56,574 nt of DNA, from assembly GCF_014736495.1 (NCBI RefSeq), contig NZ_MDUX01000021.1, positions 1-56,574 on the forward strand, in the 5' to 3' direction. The stretch is from Candidatus Dactylopiibacterium carminicum. GTDB taxonomy: Bacteria; Pseudomonadota; Gammaproteobacteria; Burkholderiales; Rhodocyclaceae. The notes beneath the pieces are model-generated. The model was not told the DNA's origin. It did no database searches and saw only the letters and a program-made list of their open reading frames with translations. Made by a program: the position numbers and the translations under genes. Positions 1-9,388 of this stretch are shown here, one piece after another. How positions within the stretch are numbered: the stretch's first letter is position 1; each line of letters begins with the position of its first letter.

Positions 1-55
1 TGAAAAACAGTATTTCATGAAGCTCGGGGCTGTCTAGGAAACCCGGGGCGATTCA
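1..55. mobile_element. Terminus of an IS3-family-like insertion sequence (rest outside window)
   Basis: Read on the minus strand from base 55, the sequence begins TGAATCGCCCCGGGTTTCCT. This resembles the TGA...CGCCCCGGG terminal inverted repeat common to many IS3-family elements of betaproteobacteria (recalled from the family, not searched). The helicase homology at 53-1309 stops exactly where this motif starts, which is what an insertion would produce. Only the tip of the element is present, so no transposase is visible and the target-site duplication cannot be checked. Confidence 0.55.
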
Positions 56-1309
56 TTGCGCCTGGATGCCCACGCTCTTGAAGCTGAAGTTGCGCTTCTT
101 GCCGGCGTCGTAGATGGACTGGGCGTCGTCGTAGAGCACCAGCAGGGAATTGGTGCGCGGATCGACCATCTGTGTGACGAGCTTGAGCCATTCCGGGCGG
201 AAGTCGTGGCCTTCGTCGATGAGCACGGCTTCGTATTGCCCGCCGGGAATCTGGCCGCGCGTGGTAGCGTCGATCACTGCCTGCACCTGCGCGGCGTAGT
301 AGGCGTCGGCGTCCTCACCCTTGACCGGCATGTCGACGTGGTAGGCCTTGAGCTGGGCGTAGCACCAACTGTGGAAGGAGCTCACATTGACCTTTTCCGC
401 CACGCCGCGCGCCTTCATCCAGGCTTTGAGCCGGGCCGCCAGTGAGCGGTTGTAGCAGAGCACGAGGATGGGCTTGGTGGCGGCGTGGGCGAGGTGCTCG
501 GCGCGGTAGCCGAGGATCAGGGTCTTGCCGGAGCCGGCCACACCGTGGATCACGCGGTGGCCGTCGCCCAGGCTGCGCGCGAGCTGCTCCTGCTGCAGGT
601 CCATGACTTTCATGATGTCCGGCAGCTGGACGGGGTCGGCTTCGATCTCGTTCTCGAACAATCCGCCTTGCGTACCGGTTGCGATGCGCACTTCGGGAAA
701 GAGCTGCCAGCGGATGCGGTCGATCTGCGGCAGGCTGAGGATGCACTGGAAGCGCACGCGGAACATCTGCCACAGGCGCTCCTGGAAGGCTTCGGCGTCG
801 ACCGATTCGAGCATCTCGTCCTGGCAGATGACGAGGTTTTCCGGGATCACCTCGCCAAGCTGGCCCTCGATGAACTGCTTGCGCGTCATGTGGCTGAACA
901 CCACGCCGTATGCCCAGGGTAGCCGCAGCTTGCCTTGCTCACGACCACTGGTGAATACGAGCTGCGGATCTCGCTCCAGTACCCGGGCGACGGCCTGCGC
1001 ATAGTGGCGGGCTTGCTCCTTGAGGTTCGGGACGTGTTTGACGCCAGTGTCGGTCAGGATGGTGGCGTCGGTCTTCGTCATGGCCTGCAGGGTGCCGGGC
1101 TTCCAGTCTTTCACCTCAAGGATGAGGATGCCGCGTCGCGGATGCAGGATGATGAAATCGGGGTGATCGTTGCGGTGATTGCCCAGTGGTACGTCGTACC
1201 AGCAGAGGTAATCGTCTTCGAGCTTGGCTTCGAGGCGTTGGGCAACGCGTCGCTCGCCCGGCTGCATGCGGCCGGTGCAGGTGCTGTAGGCTGGGATGAG
1301 CGTTGCCAT
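53..1309 (-). pseudogene. NERD-domain / UvrD-like helicase, C-terminus cut off by an IS end
   Basis: The 418-residue fragment begins with a NERD (nuclease-related) domain at about residues 15-125, including the core DFIILHPRRGILILEVKDWK. A superfamily 1 helicase core follows, with Walker A GVAGSGKT near residue 257 and a Walker B-like LIDEGHDF near residue 365. Full-length relatives continue for another 150-250 residues with helicase motifs III-VI; these are missing. The reading frame ends at a TGA that is itself the first three bases of the IS-like terminus, so the stop was supplied by the insertion. ATP binding may persist, but helicase activity is unlikely. The role of the intact family is uncertain (DNA repair or defence-associated proteins). 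Confidence 0.75.
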
Positions 1310-1441
1310 GCGGTTGTGCTTCTCCAGGAGTGGGTACTGCGCTGGGAGTGCTGCTCACGTCATATCGCTACGGGATTGTAAGGGGATGAAAGGTGGTTAT
1401 GGCGGGATGCGCGTTGGATTTGGATCAAGGATGAGGGGATT

Positions 1442-1463
1442 TGCGGGACAGGTTTGTCCCGCA
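1442..1463 (-). terminator. Hairpin downstream of glnE, possible terminator
   Basis: A perfect 9-bp inverted repeat (TGCGGGACA / TGTCCCGCA) with a 4-base loop lies about 100 bases after the glnE stop, between glnE and the converging upstream end of the helicase fragment. There is no run of T after the stem on the minus strand, so intrinsic termination is only possible. Confidence 0.35.
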
Positions 1464-1563
1464 GGCGTCGAGGTTCGAAGGGGGTGTGCGGCGCATGCGA
1501 TGAATCCGCGCCGCGTTTGCCGGGAGCCGCCTTGCACGGCCCCGGCCTGTGGGGCGGGCAGGT

Positions 1564-4230
1564 TCAGTCTTCGCCGAACACCTGTTGCCACAGTGCGCGC
1601 ACGGGAATGCGCCAGGCGTCCAGGCTGTCGTCGGGAACACGGCTTTTTTGTTGGTTGAGGCGCAGGCCGTGCTGGGCGTGGCGCAGGGCGCGGTAGCTGT
1701 CGGCGCTCTGCTTGGCGAGGTCTGCGGGGATCAGCCCGGCCTGGGCGGCCATCCCGAGCAATGCGATGTTGCCTTTGTTGGCGCACAGCTCGGGATGTTG
1801 CCGGGCGTGGGCGAGCACGAGGTATTGCACGATGAATTCGACGTCGATGAGGCCGCCGGCATCGTGCTTGAGTTCGAACCCCGGGCCTTTGTTGGCGAAG
1901 GCGTCCCGCATCTTGTGGCGCATGGCGAGCACGTCGGCGCGCAGTTTGTTCGGGTCGCGCGGCAGACGCAGGAGCTGATCGCGCAGGGCTTCGAACTTTT
2001 CGCCGACTTCTCTGTTGCCGGCGCAGAAGCGGGCGCGGGTGAGCGCCTGGTGTTCCCAGACCCAGGCATTTTCGCGCTGGTACTGTTCGAAGGCTGCGAG
2101 CGAGGTGACCATCAGGCCGGATTCGCCGTTGGGGCGTAGCCGCGTGTCGGTCTCGAAGAGGTGGCCGGCGGCGGTGTGGCTGTCGAGCCAGCTGTTGATG
2201 CGTGCGCCGAGGCGGGCATATACGGTCTGGCATTCGGGATCGGGGTCGTCGTGGATGAAGACGAGATCGAGGTCCGAGGCGTAGCCCAGTTCTTTGCCGC
2301 CGAGCTTGCCGTAGCCCAGGATGGCGAAGCGGTGCTCGGGGGCGTGGCGGCGTGCGCGCTGCCAGTTGAGCCTGAGCGTTTCTTCCAGGATCACGTCGGC
2401 CAGCGCGGAGAGGTGATCGGAGAGGTGCTCGACGGTGAGCAGGCCGGCCAGATCCTGGTTGAGCAGGCGGAAAACCTGGGCGTGATGCTGTTCGCGCATC
2501 ACGTCCATCTGCCGTTCCACGTCGCCGTTGAGGCCATCCATGGTGGCGGCGAGTTCGCGGGCGAAGGCGGGCCAGTCGTGTTCGGTGGCGAGCAGGCGGT
2601 TGTCGAGCAGTTCGTCGAGCAGCAGCGGGTGGCGCGTGAGGTAGGTGGCGGCCCAGCTGGAGGCAGAGAGCAGCTCGATCACGCGTGCCAGCGATTTCGG
2701 GTACTCCATGAGCAGCGCGAGGTAGGCCGGGCGGCGGCCGATGCCTTCGATCAGCGCGATCATGCGTGCCAGCGTGTCGTCCGGATTGGGGCGTGCGGCG
2801 GCGTGTTCGAGCACCTGCGGCATGATGGTGTCCAGCCGTTGCCGCGTCTGTGTGCCCATGCTGCGCAGCCGCGCGCCCTGGGTGAAGGCGGTGAGCCGGG
2901 TGCAGCTTTCCTCGGCATCGCGATAGCCCAGTTCGGCGAGGCTGGCTGGCTCAAGGCGCTGCTCACTGGCGGCGCGCCAGAGCGGCTCCAGCGGATGGTC
3001 GTCGTTCGCGTGTTCGCCGAAGACTTCCGAGAAGTGCTTGCTGACGAGCTGGCGATGCGTGGCGAGGTCGACGGCCAGCGCGGCGTAGTCCGCATAGCCC
3101 ATGGCGTGGGCGAGCGCTTCGCGGTCGGCCGGGTTTTCAGGAATGTCGTGCGTCTGCGCGTCGTCGAGGTACTGGATGCGATGTTCGAGGCGGCGCAGGA
3201 AATCGTAGGCCGCATTGAGCAGGTCGACGGTATCCGGTGATATCTGGCCGCGCTCGGCCAGCGCCTTGAGCACGACCAGCGTGGGGCGCAGTTGCAGGCC
3301 GCGATCGCCGCCGCCCCGGATGAGCTGGAACACCTGGGCGATGAATTCGATCTCGCGGATGCCGCCGGGGCCGAGCTTGACGTTGTCGGCCATGTCGCGC
3401 CGCGCCACCTCGCGGCGGATCTGCGCGTGCAGGCTGCGCATGGCGTCGATGGCGCCGAAGTCGAGATATTTGCGGAAGATGAAGGGCCGGGCGATGTTCT
3501 TCAGTTCGGCGTGCTTCTCGCCCGTGAGCGGGCGGGCCTTGATCCAGGCGTAGCGTTCCCATTCGCGGCCCTGGGTGACGAAGTAGTTCTCCAGCATGTC
3601 GAAGCTCGCCACCAGCGGGCCGGAGTCGCCATTCGGGCGCAGGCGCATGTCGACGCGGAAGACGTAGCCCTCGGCGGTGTGCTCTGAGATCGCGCCGATG
3701 AGCTGGCGGCCCAGGCGCGTGAAAAAGTCGAAATTGCTGATGCTGCGTGCGCCATCGGTGTCGCCGTCTTCGGGGTAAGCGAAGATCAGATCGATGTCGG
3801 AAGAGACGTTGAGCTCGCCACCGCCAAGCTTGCCCATGCCGAGCACGATGAGTGCTTGGGCCGTGCCGTCGGCACCACGCGGCTGGCCGTAACGTGTTGC
3901 AAGCTGGGTGTGCAGCAGGGCCTGCGCGGTACGGATGGCTTCCTCTGCGATCAGCGTCATGGTGGTGGTGACTTCTCCCAGCGGGGCCAGCCCGGCCAGA
4001 TCGCGCACCATGGCGTGAGAGGCGGCCCAGCTCTTCAACTGGCGCAGGCGCGGGCCGAGTGTCTGCTCGTCCAGTGCTGTCTCGGCGAGGAAAGCCTGCA
4101 GATCCTCGCGCGTGAGGGCGCGATCGAGTGTGGGGGCAAGGCGTTCGGCGAGCCAGGGGCGGGCCTGGCAGAGGCGGTTGAAATGGCGGCTGTAGGCGGC
4201 GGCTTGGGCGATCAGGTCGGCTGCGGTCAT
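1564..4230 (-). CDS. glnE: Bifunctional glutamine synthetase adenylyltransferase/deadenylase
   Basis: The 888-residue product attaches and removes AMP on glutamine synthetase in response to PII proteins, setting nitrogen assimilation. It has the family's duplicated nucleotidyltransferase architecture. The N-terminal deadenylase domain carries GMGKLGGGEL at residues 131-140 with SDIDL just after. The C-terminal adenylyltransferase domain carries GYGKLGGKELGYASDLDLVF near residue 640. The length is slightly below the E. coli protein (about 946), the difference being a shorter N-terminus, as is usual in betaproteobacteria. The ATG start gives an N-terminus that looks complete. It is transcribed away from yhdP; the glnE-yhdP-nitrilase neighbourhood is familiar in betaproteobacteria. 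Confidence 0.97.
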   Translation of the reverse strand: MTAADLIAQAAAYSRHFNRLCQARPWLAERLAPTLDRALTREDLQAFLAETALDEQTLGPRLRQLKSWAASHAMVRDLAGLAPLGEVTTTMTLIAEEAIRTAQALLHTQLATRYGQPRGADGTAQALIVLGMGKLGGGELNVSSDIDLIFAYPEDGDTDGARSISNFDFFTRLGRQLIGAISEHTAEGYVFRVDMRLRPNGDSGPLVASFDMLENYFVTQGREWERYAWIKARPLTGEKHAELKNIARPFIFRKYLDFGAIDAMRSLHAQIRREVARRDMADNVKLGPGGIREIEFIAQVFQLIRGGGDRGLQLRPTLVVLKALAERGQISPDTVDLLNAAYDFLRRLEHRIQYLDDAQTHDIPENPADREALAHAMGYADYAALAVDLATHRQLVSKHFSEVFGEHANDDHPLEPLWRAASEQRLEPASLAELGYRDAEESCTRLTAFTQGARLRSMGTQTRQRLDTIMPQVLEHAAARPNPDDTLARMIALIEGIGRRPAYLALLMEYPKSLARVIELLSASSWAATYLTRHPLLLDELLDNRLLATEHDWPAFARELAATMDGLNGDVERQMDVMREQHHAQVFRLLNQDLAGLLTVEHLSDHLSALADVILEETLRLNWQRARRHAPEHRFAILGYGKLGGKELGYASDLDLVFIHDDPDPECQTVYARLGARINSWLDSHTAAGHLFETDTRLRPNGESGLMVTSLAAFEQYQRENAWVWEHQALTRARFCAGNREVGEKFEALRDQLLRLPRDPNKLRADVLAMRHKMRDAFANKGPGFELKHDAGGLIDVEFIVQYLVLAHARQHPELCANKGNIALLGMAAQAGLIPADLAKQSADSYRALRHAQHGLRLNQQKSRVPDDSLDAWRIPVRALWQQVFGED

Positions 4231-4263
4231 GGCGGCTTTCGGGCGCGGTGGTGTGCGGGATCT

Positions 4264-4418
4264 GTAAGAGACTGCTCATAGTCTTACTGCGAGGCTGTGA
4301 TCCGGGCTCATGCGCTGCTCGGCTGCCCACGGCTGGCTACGGCGGCGCGCAGCTGTGCTTTTTGCTGCCTACGCCCCCATTGACGGTTTCTCGCGACAGA
4401 CTTTGAATAGTTTCTAAC
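4264..4418. repeat. MITE-like dispersed repeat, copy A (155 bp)
   Basis: The ends form imperfect terminal inverted repeats of about 28 bases. The left end reads GTAAGAGACTGCTCATAGTC; the complement of the right end reads GTTAGAAACTATTCAAAGTC. The interior is clearly related to 36171-36350, sharing CTTACTGCGAGG, GGCTCATGCGCTGCTCGG, CCCACGGCTGG and CTACGCCCCC in the same order. It has no coding capacity. A non-autonomous element mobilised by a transposase elsewhere is the simplest reading. It lies between the divergent glnE and yhdP genes. Confidence 0.7.
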
Positions 4419-4475
4419 GGCCCGGGGATTGTCCACGCTCGTTGAGCATCTGGAAAGTCTTGTGCCCACGGGACG

Positions 4476-4497
4476 GCCGGAAACCATGCTTTCCGGC
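4476..4497. other. Perfect 8-bp palindrome in the yhdP upstream region
   Basis: GCCGGAAA and TTTCCGGC flank a 6-base loop. The gene-free stretch 4231-4622 holds MITE copy A, this palindrome and, just after it, TAGAAT at 4506-4511, which could be a -10 element. No good -35 element is visible, so the yhdP promoter is not assigned. Nothing else was recognised in the stretch. Confidence 0.35.
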
Positions 4498-4622
4498 AGG
4501 CGGGGTAGAATCCCGCGCGTGTTCCTGCGCTGTGCATCTTTCTGGATTGCACGGCGGTTCCGGCTCTGCCGGATCGGGATTTCGAGACTGTTATCGTCCT
4601 TGCCTGTTTCTGTCGCTTCGCA

Positions 4623-7600
4623 TTGCCCCGGATGCCCGCTTTCCTTTCTTCCTGCCGCCTGGCTTTGCGCTTCTGCTCCCGCCTGCCTCTGCATCTGACG
4701 GTGCTAAGCTGGCGCTTGCTGCTGCTGTCCTTCTTCCTTGGCGCATTGGCTTTGCTGGCGGCGCGCTATGTGCTGGCGCCGCAGGTCGCCGCGCAGCGCG
4801 AGCGCATCGAGCAGGTGCTCAGCACCGAGCTCGGCCGGCCTGTGCGCATCGCCGCGCTGCAGGCGAGCTGGCGCGGGGTGCGTCCGGAGTTGCGCATCCA
4901 CGGCGTGCGGGTGCTGGATGAGGAGCAGCGCACGGCGCTCGAGTTGCCCGAGGTGGATGCGGCGATCGCGTGGTCTTCACTGTGGCGCTGGCGTCCGGTG
5001 CTGGCACGGCTGGAGCTGGTGCGGCCGGAACTGGAGGTCCGCCGCGAGGCCGATGGCCGCATATTCGTCGCCGGCTTGTCGTTGAGCGATGAGGGGGAGG
5101 GAGACGGTTCTGCGGTCACGGATTTCGTGCTGGAGCAGAAACGCATCGTGATCCGTGATGCGCGCGTGAGCTGGCACGATGCCTTGCGCAATGCACCCGC
5201 GCTGACGCTGGAGAAGCTCAATTTCCGGCTCGAAAACAATGGCGACCGACACCGCTTCGCGCTGCTGGCGAGCCCACCGGCTGCGTATTCGGCCAATCTG
5301 GACCTGCGTGGCGATCTCTACGGCCGGCATCTGGCGGATTGGGCACAGTGGTCCGGCCAGTTCTATCTGTCGCTTGATGAGGCGGATCTGGCTGTCTGGC
5401 AGCAATGGGTGGATTACCCGCTGGCTTTGCCGCGTGGGCGCGGTGGTCTGCGTGCGTGGCTGGAGTTCGATGGTGCACGTGTGGCCAAGGCGGATGTCGA
5501 TGTGGCGCTGGCTGGTGTGGCCCTGCGCCTTACGCCGGACCTGCCGATGCTGGAGCTGGCAAGTCTGCAGGGGCGCCTGAGTGCTGCACGCAGTGGCGAC
5601 GAGTTCGACTTCTCGGCCAGCCGGCTGTCGCTGGCTACCCGCGAAGGGCTGCGCCTGGGGCCTACGGATGTGCGCCTGCGGTATGCCGAGGCCAGCGATA
5701 CCCAGGCGGCACACGGGGAGTTTTCGTCGGATGCGCTGGATGTGCGTGTGCTGGCGCAGCTCGCCGGGTATCTGCCCTTGCCCGAGGATGCCGCGCGCCG
5801 GCTGACGGAGGCCGAGCCTGGTGGCGTGGTCGATTCGCTGGCATTGACCTGGGAAGGCGCGGCGGGGCGTCCGGCGCATTTCACGCTGGAGGCACGCTTT
5901 CGCGATCTCCGTCTGTCGCCCTCAGGCAGCCTGCCCGGATTTTCGGGGCTTTCGGGGCTTGTCACCGGCAACGAGCGTGAAGGGGAATTCCGTGTGGAGG
6001 GGCGCAAGGCGGCATTGCATGCACCGCATGCCTTGCACGAGGCGGATCTCCCGCTTGACAGCCTGAACCTGCAAGGCGGCTGGGGCCATGAGACGGCCAA
6101 GGTCGGTGAAGGAGAGCGGCTGACCGTGCGGGTCGATAGTTTCGAGTTCACCAACCCGGATCTGGGCGGGGATTTTTCCGGGCTGTGGCAGGCGGGCGCT
6201 GGCGATCCAGGTTATCTGGAGGTCTCCGGCGAGGCACGGAACGCTCAACTGGCCAGTGCCTGGCGCTACATTCCGGCGTCGTCGCCACACGATGTGGTCG
6301 CCTGGCTGCGCGACAACCTGCGTGGCGGGCAAGCGCAACGCATGACGCTGGCGATCAAGGGGGCGCCGGCGGATTTCCCCTTCCACAACAAGCCGGGCGT
6401 GTTCCGGCTGAAGGCCGATTTCGCCAACGGCGTGATCGTGAACTTCGCGCCTGGCTGGCCTGGTATGGAGGCACTGCAGGGCAGCTTCGAGATCGATCGC
6501 CAACGCATGACCATCCTTGCGCATCGGGGCCGTTACCTGGGAGCACAGGCGGCTGACGTCAAGGTGGAGATCCCGGATCTGATGGCCGACGGTGAGCAGG
6601 TGCTGACCGTGGACGGGGCTGCAGCAGGGCCGACGCAGGACTTTCTGCGTTATTTCAGCGCCAGCACTCTGGCCGAGCATATCGGTGATTTCACGCGCAA
6701 TGCGCGTGCCCAAGGGGAGGGCCGGCTGTCGTTGCATCTCACGGTGCCGCTGCACGACTCGCACCACACCCGGGTCAAGGGGGATTACCGCTTTACCGGC
6801 AACAATCTGCGCCTGGTGTCCTCGTTGCCTGATTTCGCCAATGCGGGCGGTACGCTGGCATTCGATGAACATGGCATTTCTCTGCCTGGCGTGCAGGCAC
6901 AGTTCCTCGGGCGCCGGGTGAGCGTGACCGGCCTTACCGAAGCCAATGGCACCGTGGCCTTGCAGGCCGAGGGCGGTGCCACCATCGCGGCATTGCGCCA
7001 ATTGTTGCCATCCCCGCTGTGGGACAGGCTGGCTGGCGAAGCTGCGGCTACGGCTCAACTGCGTATTGGTGGCGAACGTATCGGGCTGCAGGTGCGCTCC
7101 CGCCTGGTGGGCGTGCGCAGCGACCTGCCGACGCCGCTGGCCAAGGGCGTGACGGAGGAGTGGCCGTTTGCGCTGGATTGGGAGGAAAGCGGCGCGAAGG
7201 GTGAAAACCAGCGCTGGCAGCTGAGCCTGGGCGAACGTTTGAACATGGATTGGCAGGAGCGCTGCGCCACCGGTGGCTGCCAGATTCTGCGCGGCGCGCT
7301 GGCCAGTGGCACGTCCCTGAAGATGCCTGAGCGCGGCTGGAGCCTGAACGGCAGCTTTGGCATGCTGGATACGGACGTCTGGCGTCCGGTGGTGGAAGAT
7401 CTGCAGTCCAGCTTCTCCGGCTCTGGAGGTGGAGATGGCGGGCTCCTGCAAGTGGGCCTGCGCGCGCAGACGTTGCAATCCGGAGGCCATCGTTTCGAGC
7501 GCGTCGATCTGAGCGGGCAGCGGCAGGCGGGCGTATGGCAACTGCAGTTGCAGGGGCCGGATCTGGCCGGGCGCATGGCATGGTATGAGGCCGGCGCAGG

Positions 7601-8564
7601 TCGGCTGGAGGCGCGTCTCTCGCGTCTGTCCCTGCAGCCTCTGCCCAAGGGATTCGTTCCGCTGGCCGACCAGAATTCGCAGGCCCGCGAGGAATTGCCG
7701 GCGCTGGACGTGCAGGCTGACAGCTTCCGTCTGCACAGCATGGAGCTGGGGCGCCTGTCCTTGCGTGCGGAAAGTGTGCGGGGTGGCTGGGCCTTGCGTG
7801 AGCTGCGTGTGCAGGCGCCGGACATGCTGCTCGCCGGTAGTGGCACCTGGCAGCGCTGGGGCACGGACCCGGGTACCAGTCTGGCTTTCGAACTGAACAG
7901 CGAGGATGCCGGTTCGATGCTGGCACGCCTGGGATTCCCCGACACGGTACGCGGCGGCCGCCTGCGTTTTACCGGCAGGGTCGGCTGGCGTGGTTTGCCC
8001 AGCGAACTGGATTACGCCACGCTGGATGGCGAGACTCACCTGGAGGCAAGCCAGGGCCAGTTCCTGCAGATGCAGCCGGGCACCACCGGGCGACTGCTGG
8101 GCATCATGAGCCTGCAATCGCTGCCGCGTCGGTTGACGCTGGATTTCCGCGATATCTTTTCGGAAGGGTTTGCCTTCGACAGCATCCGGGGCGATACGAG
8201 CCTGGATGACGGCGTTCTGTCCACCAAGAATCTTGAGATCAGAGGCCCGGCCGCCCGGGTGTTCCTCTCGGGCAAGACGGATCTCGGACACGAACAGCAC
8301 GATCTGCTGGTCCGGGTGCAGCCGACCCTGTCAGAATCCGTGGCAGTGGGTGTGCTGGTCGGTCAGGCCGCGCTGGGCGTCTTCAACCCGGCCATCGGCG
8401 CCGCTGCCTATTTTGCACAGAAGATCCTGCAGGATCCTGTCGAGAAGATTTTCAGTTACGACTACACCGTCAGCGGCAGCTGGGCCGATCCCCACGTGGA
8501 GCGGAAGATGCCGGCCAATGTGCAGGCAGACCCGGCCGCCAAACAAGAGGAGGTTCATCCGTGA
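4623..8564 (+). CDS. yhdP: YhdP-family AsmA-like envelope protein (TIGR02099 type)
   Basis: The 1313-residue protein has one N-terminal membrane anchor (about residues 25-50, LLLLSFFLGALALLAARYVL). Next comes the family's early segment, in which a small helical part precedes LGRPVRIAALQASWRG. A long beta-rich periplasmic body and an AsmA-like C-terminal repeat (GDTSLDDGVLSTKNLEIRGP) follow. Family knowledge: YhdP, TamB and YdbH act together in moving phospholipids to the outer membrane. Length matches the family (about 1270-1400). Two in-frame ATGs lie close together, at 4623 and 4632; the choice changes little. Its stop overlaps the GTG of the next gene by four bases (GTGA), so the two are translationally coupled. 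Confidence 0.9.
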   Translation: MPRMPAFLSSCRLALRFCSRLPLHLTVLSWRLLLLSFFLGALALLAARYVLAPQVAAQRERIEQVLSTELGRPVRIAALQASWRGVRPELRIHGVRVLDEEQRTALELPEVDAAIAWSSLWRWRPVLARLELVRPELEVRREADGRIFVAGLSLSDEGEGDGSAVTDFVLEQKRIVIRDARVSWHDALRNAPALTLEKLNFRLENNGDRHRFALLASPPAAYSANLDLRGDLYGRHLADWAQWSGQFYLSLDEADLAVWQQWVDYPLALPRGRGGLRAWLEFDGARVAKADVDVALAGVALRLTPDLPMLELASLQGRLSAARSGDEFDFSASRLSLATREGLRLGPTDVRLRYAEASDTQAAHGEFSSDALDVRVLAQLAGYLPLPEDAARRLTEAEPGGVVDSLALTWEGAAGRPAHFTLEARFRDLRLSPSGSLPGFSGLSGLVTGNEREGEFRVEGRKAALHAPHALHEADLPLDSLNLQGGWGHETAKVGEGERLTVRVDSFEFTNPDLGGDFSGLWQAGAGDPGYLEVSGEARNAQLASAWRYIPASSPHDVVAWLRDNLRGGQAQRMTLAIKGAPADFPFHNKPGVFRLKADFANGVIVNFAPGWPGMEALQGSFEIDRQRMTILAHRGRYLGAQAADVKVEIPDLMADGEQVLTVDGAAAGPTQDFLRYFSASTLAEHIGDFTRNARAQGEGRLSLHLTVPLHDSHHTRVKGDYRFTGNNLRLVSSLPDFANAGGTLAFDEHGISLPGVQAQFLGRRVSVTGLTEANGTVALQAEGGATIAALRQLLPSPLWDRLAGEAAATAQLRIGGERIGLQVRSRLVGVRSDLPTPLAKGVTEEWPFALDWEESGAKGENQRWQLSLGERLNMDWQERCATGGCQILRGALASGTSLKMPERGWSLNGSFGMLDTDVWRPVVEDLQSSFSGSGGGDGGLLQVGLRAQTLQSGGHRFERVDLSGQRQAGVWQLQLQGPDLAGRMAWYEAGAGRLEARLSRLSLQPLPKGFVPLADQNSQAREELPALDVQADSFRLHSMELGRLSLRAESVRGGWALRELRVQAPDMLLAGSGTWQRWGTDPGTSLAFELNSEDAGSMLARLGFPDTVRGGRLRFTGRVGWRGLPSELDYATLDGETHLEASQGQFLQMQPGTTGRLLGIMSLQSLPRRLTLDFRDIFSEGFAFDSIRGDTSLDDGVLSTKNLEIRGPAARVFLSGKTDLGHEQHDLLVRVQPTLSESVAVGVLVGQAALGVFNPAIGAAAYFAQKILQDPVEKIFSYDYTVSGSWADPHVERKMPANVQADPAAKQEEVHP

Positions 8565-9370
8565 CAAACACCATTCGCGTTGCGGCCATCCAGTTGATTG
8601 CCGGCCCGGACGTGGAGACCAATCTTGCTCATGCCGGCGGCCTGATTGCCGAGGCTGCGGAGCAGGGGGCACAGCTGGTGCTGTTGCCCGAGTATTTCGC
8701 ATTGATCCATATCGACGAGCGCGCCAAGCTCGGTATCCGTGAGCCCTTCGGGCATGGCACGCTGCAGCAGTTCCTTTCCACGCATGCAGCGCGTCACAGG
8801 ATCTGGCTGATTGGTGGCACGGTGCCCCTGGAAGCTTCGGACGACAGCCATGTACGCAACAGCACGCTGGTATATGACCCGGAGGGTCGATGCGTGGCAC
8901 GCTACGACAAGATCCACCTGTTCAGCTTCCAGCGCGGCGAGGAAAGTTATGACGAATCCCGGGTGATCGAGCCTGGAGGGGAGATTGTCTGCTTCGATGG
9001 CCCCTGTGGACGTGTGGGGCTTTCGGTCTGCTATGACCTGCGTTTCCCCGAACTTTTCCGTCGCATGGGGCCCGTAGACCTGATCGTGCTGCCCGCGGCC
9101 TTCACCGAAACCACCGGTCGGGCTCACTGGGAAGTGCTGCTGCGTGCCCGTGCCATCGAAAACCAATGCTATGTGCTGGCTTGCGGCCAGGGGGGCGAAC
9201 ATCCCTCGGGGCGCCGAACCTGGGGGCACAGCATGCTCATCGACCCCTGGGGTGAAGTGGTCGGTCGTCTCGGTACCGGCCCTGGCCTGGTGTTGGGTGA
9301 GATCGATCCGGCCCGCATCGCCGCCGTGCGTGAAAGCCTGCCTGCACTGCAACACCGCATCCTGACCTGA
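8561..9370 (+). CDS. Nitrilase-family carbon-nitrogen hydrolase, probable deaminated glutathione amidase
   Basis: The 269-residue protein carries the nitrilase catalytic triad: Glu44 (LLPEYFA), Lys116 (YDKIHLFSF) and Cys157 (SVCYDLRFPE). The Nit1/YbeM branch hydrolyses deaminated glutathione, a metabolite repair reaction in the cytosol. The IHLFSF and CYDLRFPELFR patterns fit that branch better than aliphatic nitrilases, though the substrate is inferred. It starts with GTG overlapping the yhdP stop, with AGAGGAGG placed 7-8 bases upstream. tldD follows after 18 bases, which suggests a yhdP-nit-tldD transcript. Confidence 0.9.
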   Translation: MTNTIRVAAIQLIAGPDVETNLAHAGGLIAEAAEQGAQLVLLPEYFALIHIDERAKLGIREPFGHGTLQQFLSTHAARHRIWLIGGTVPLEASDDSHVRNSTLVYDPEGRCVARYDKIHLFSFQRGEESYDESRVIEPGGEIVCFDGPCGRVGLSVCYDLRFPELFRRMGPVDLIVLPAAFTETTGRAHWEVLLRARAIENQCYVLACGQGGEHPSGRRTWGHSMLIDPWGEVVGRLGTGPGLVLGEIDPARIAAVRESLPALQHRILT

Positions 9371-9388
9371 ATCTTCCGGAATTTCCTG

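Noticed and set aside
1397..2233. 278-codon Arg/Pro-rich frame overlapping the end of glnE
   Set aside because: It is an out-of-frame shadow of glnE with implausible composition.
5922..8300. 792-codon minus-strand frame opposite yhdP
   Set aside because: It is antisense to a well-supported membrane protein, with no domain, no ribosome site and shadow-like composition.
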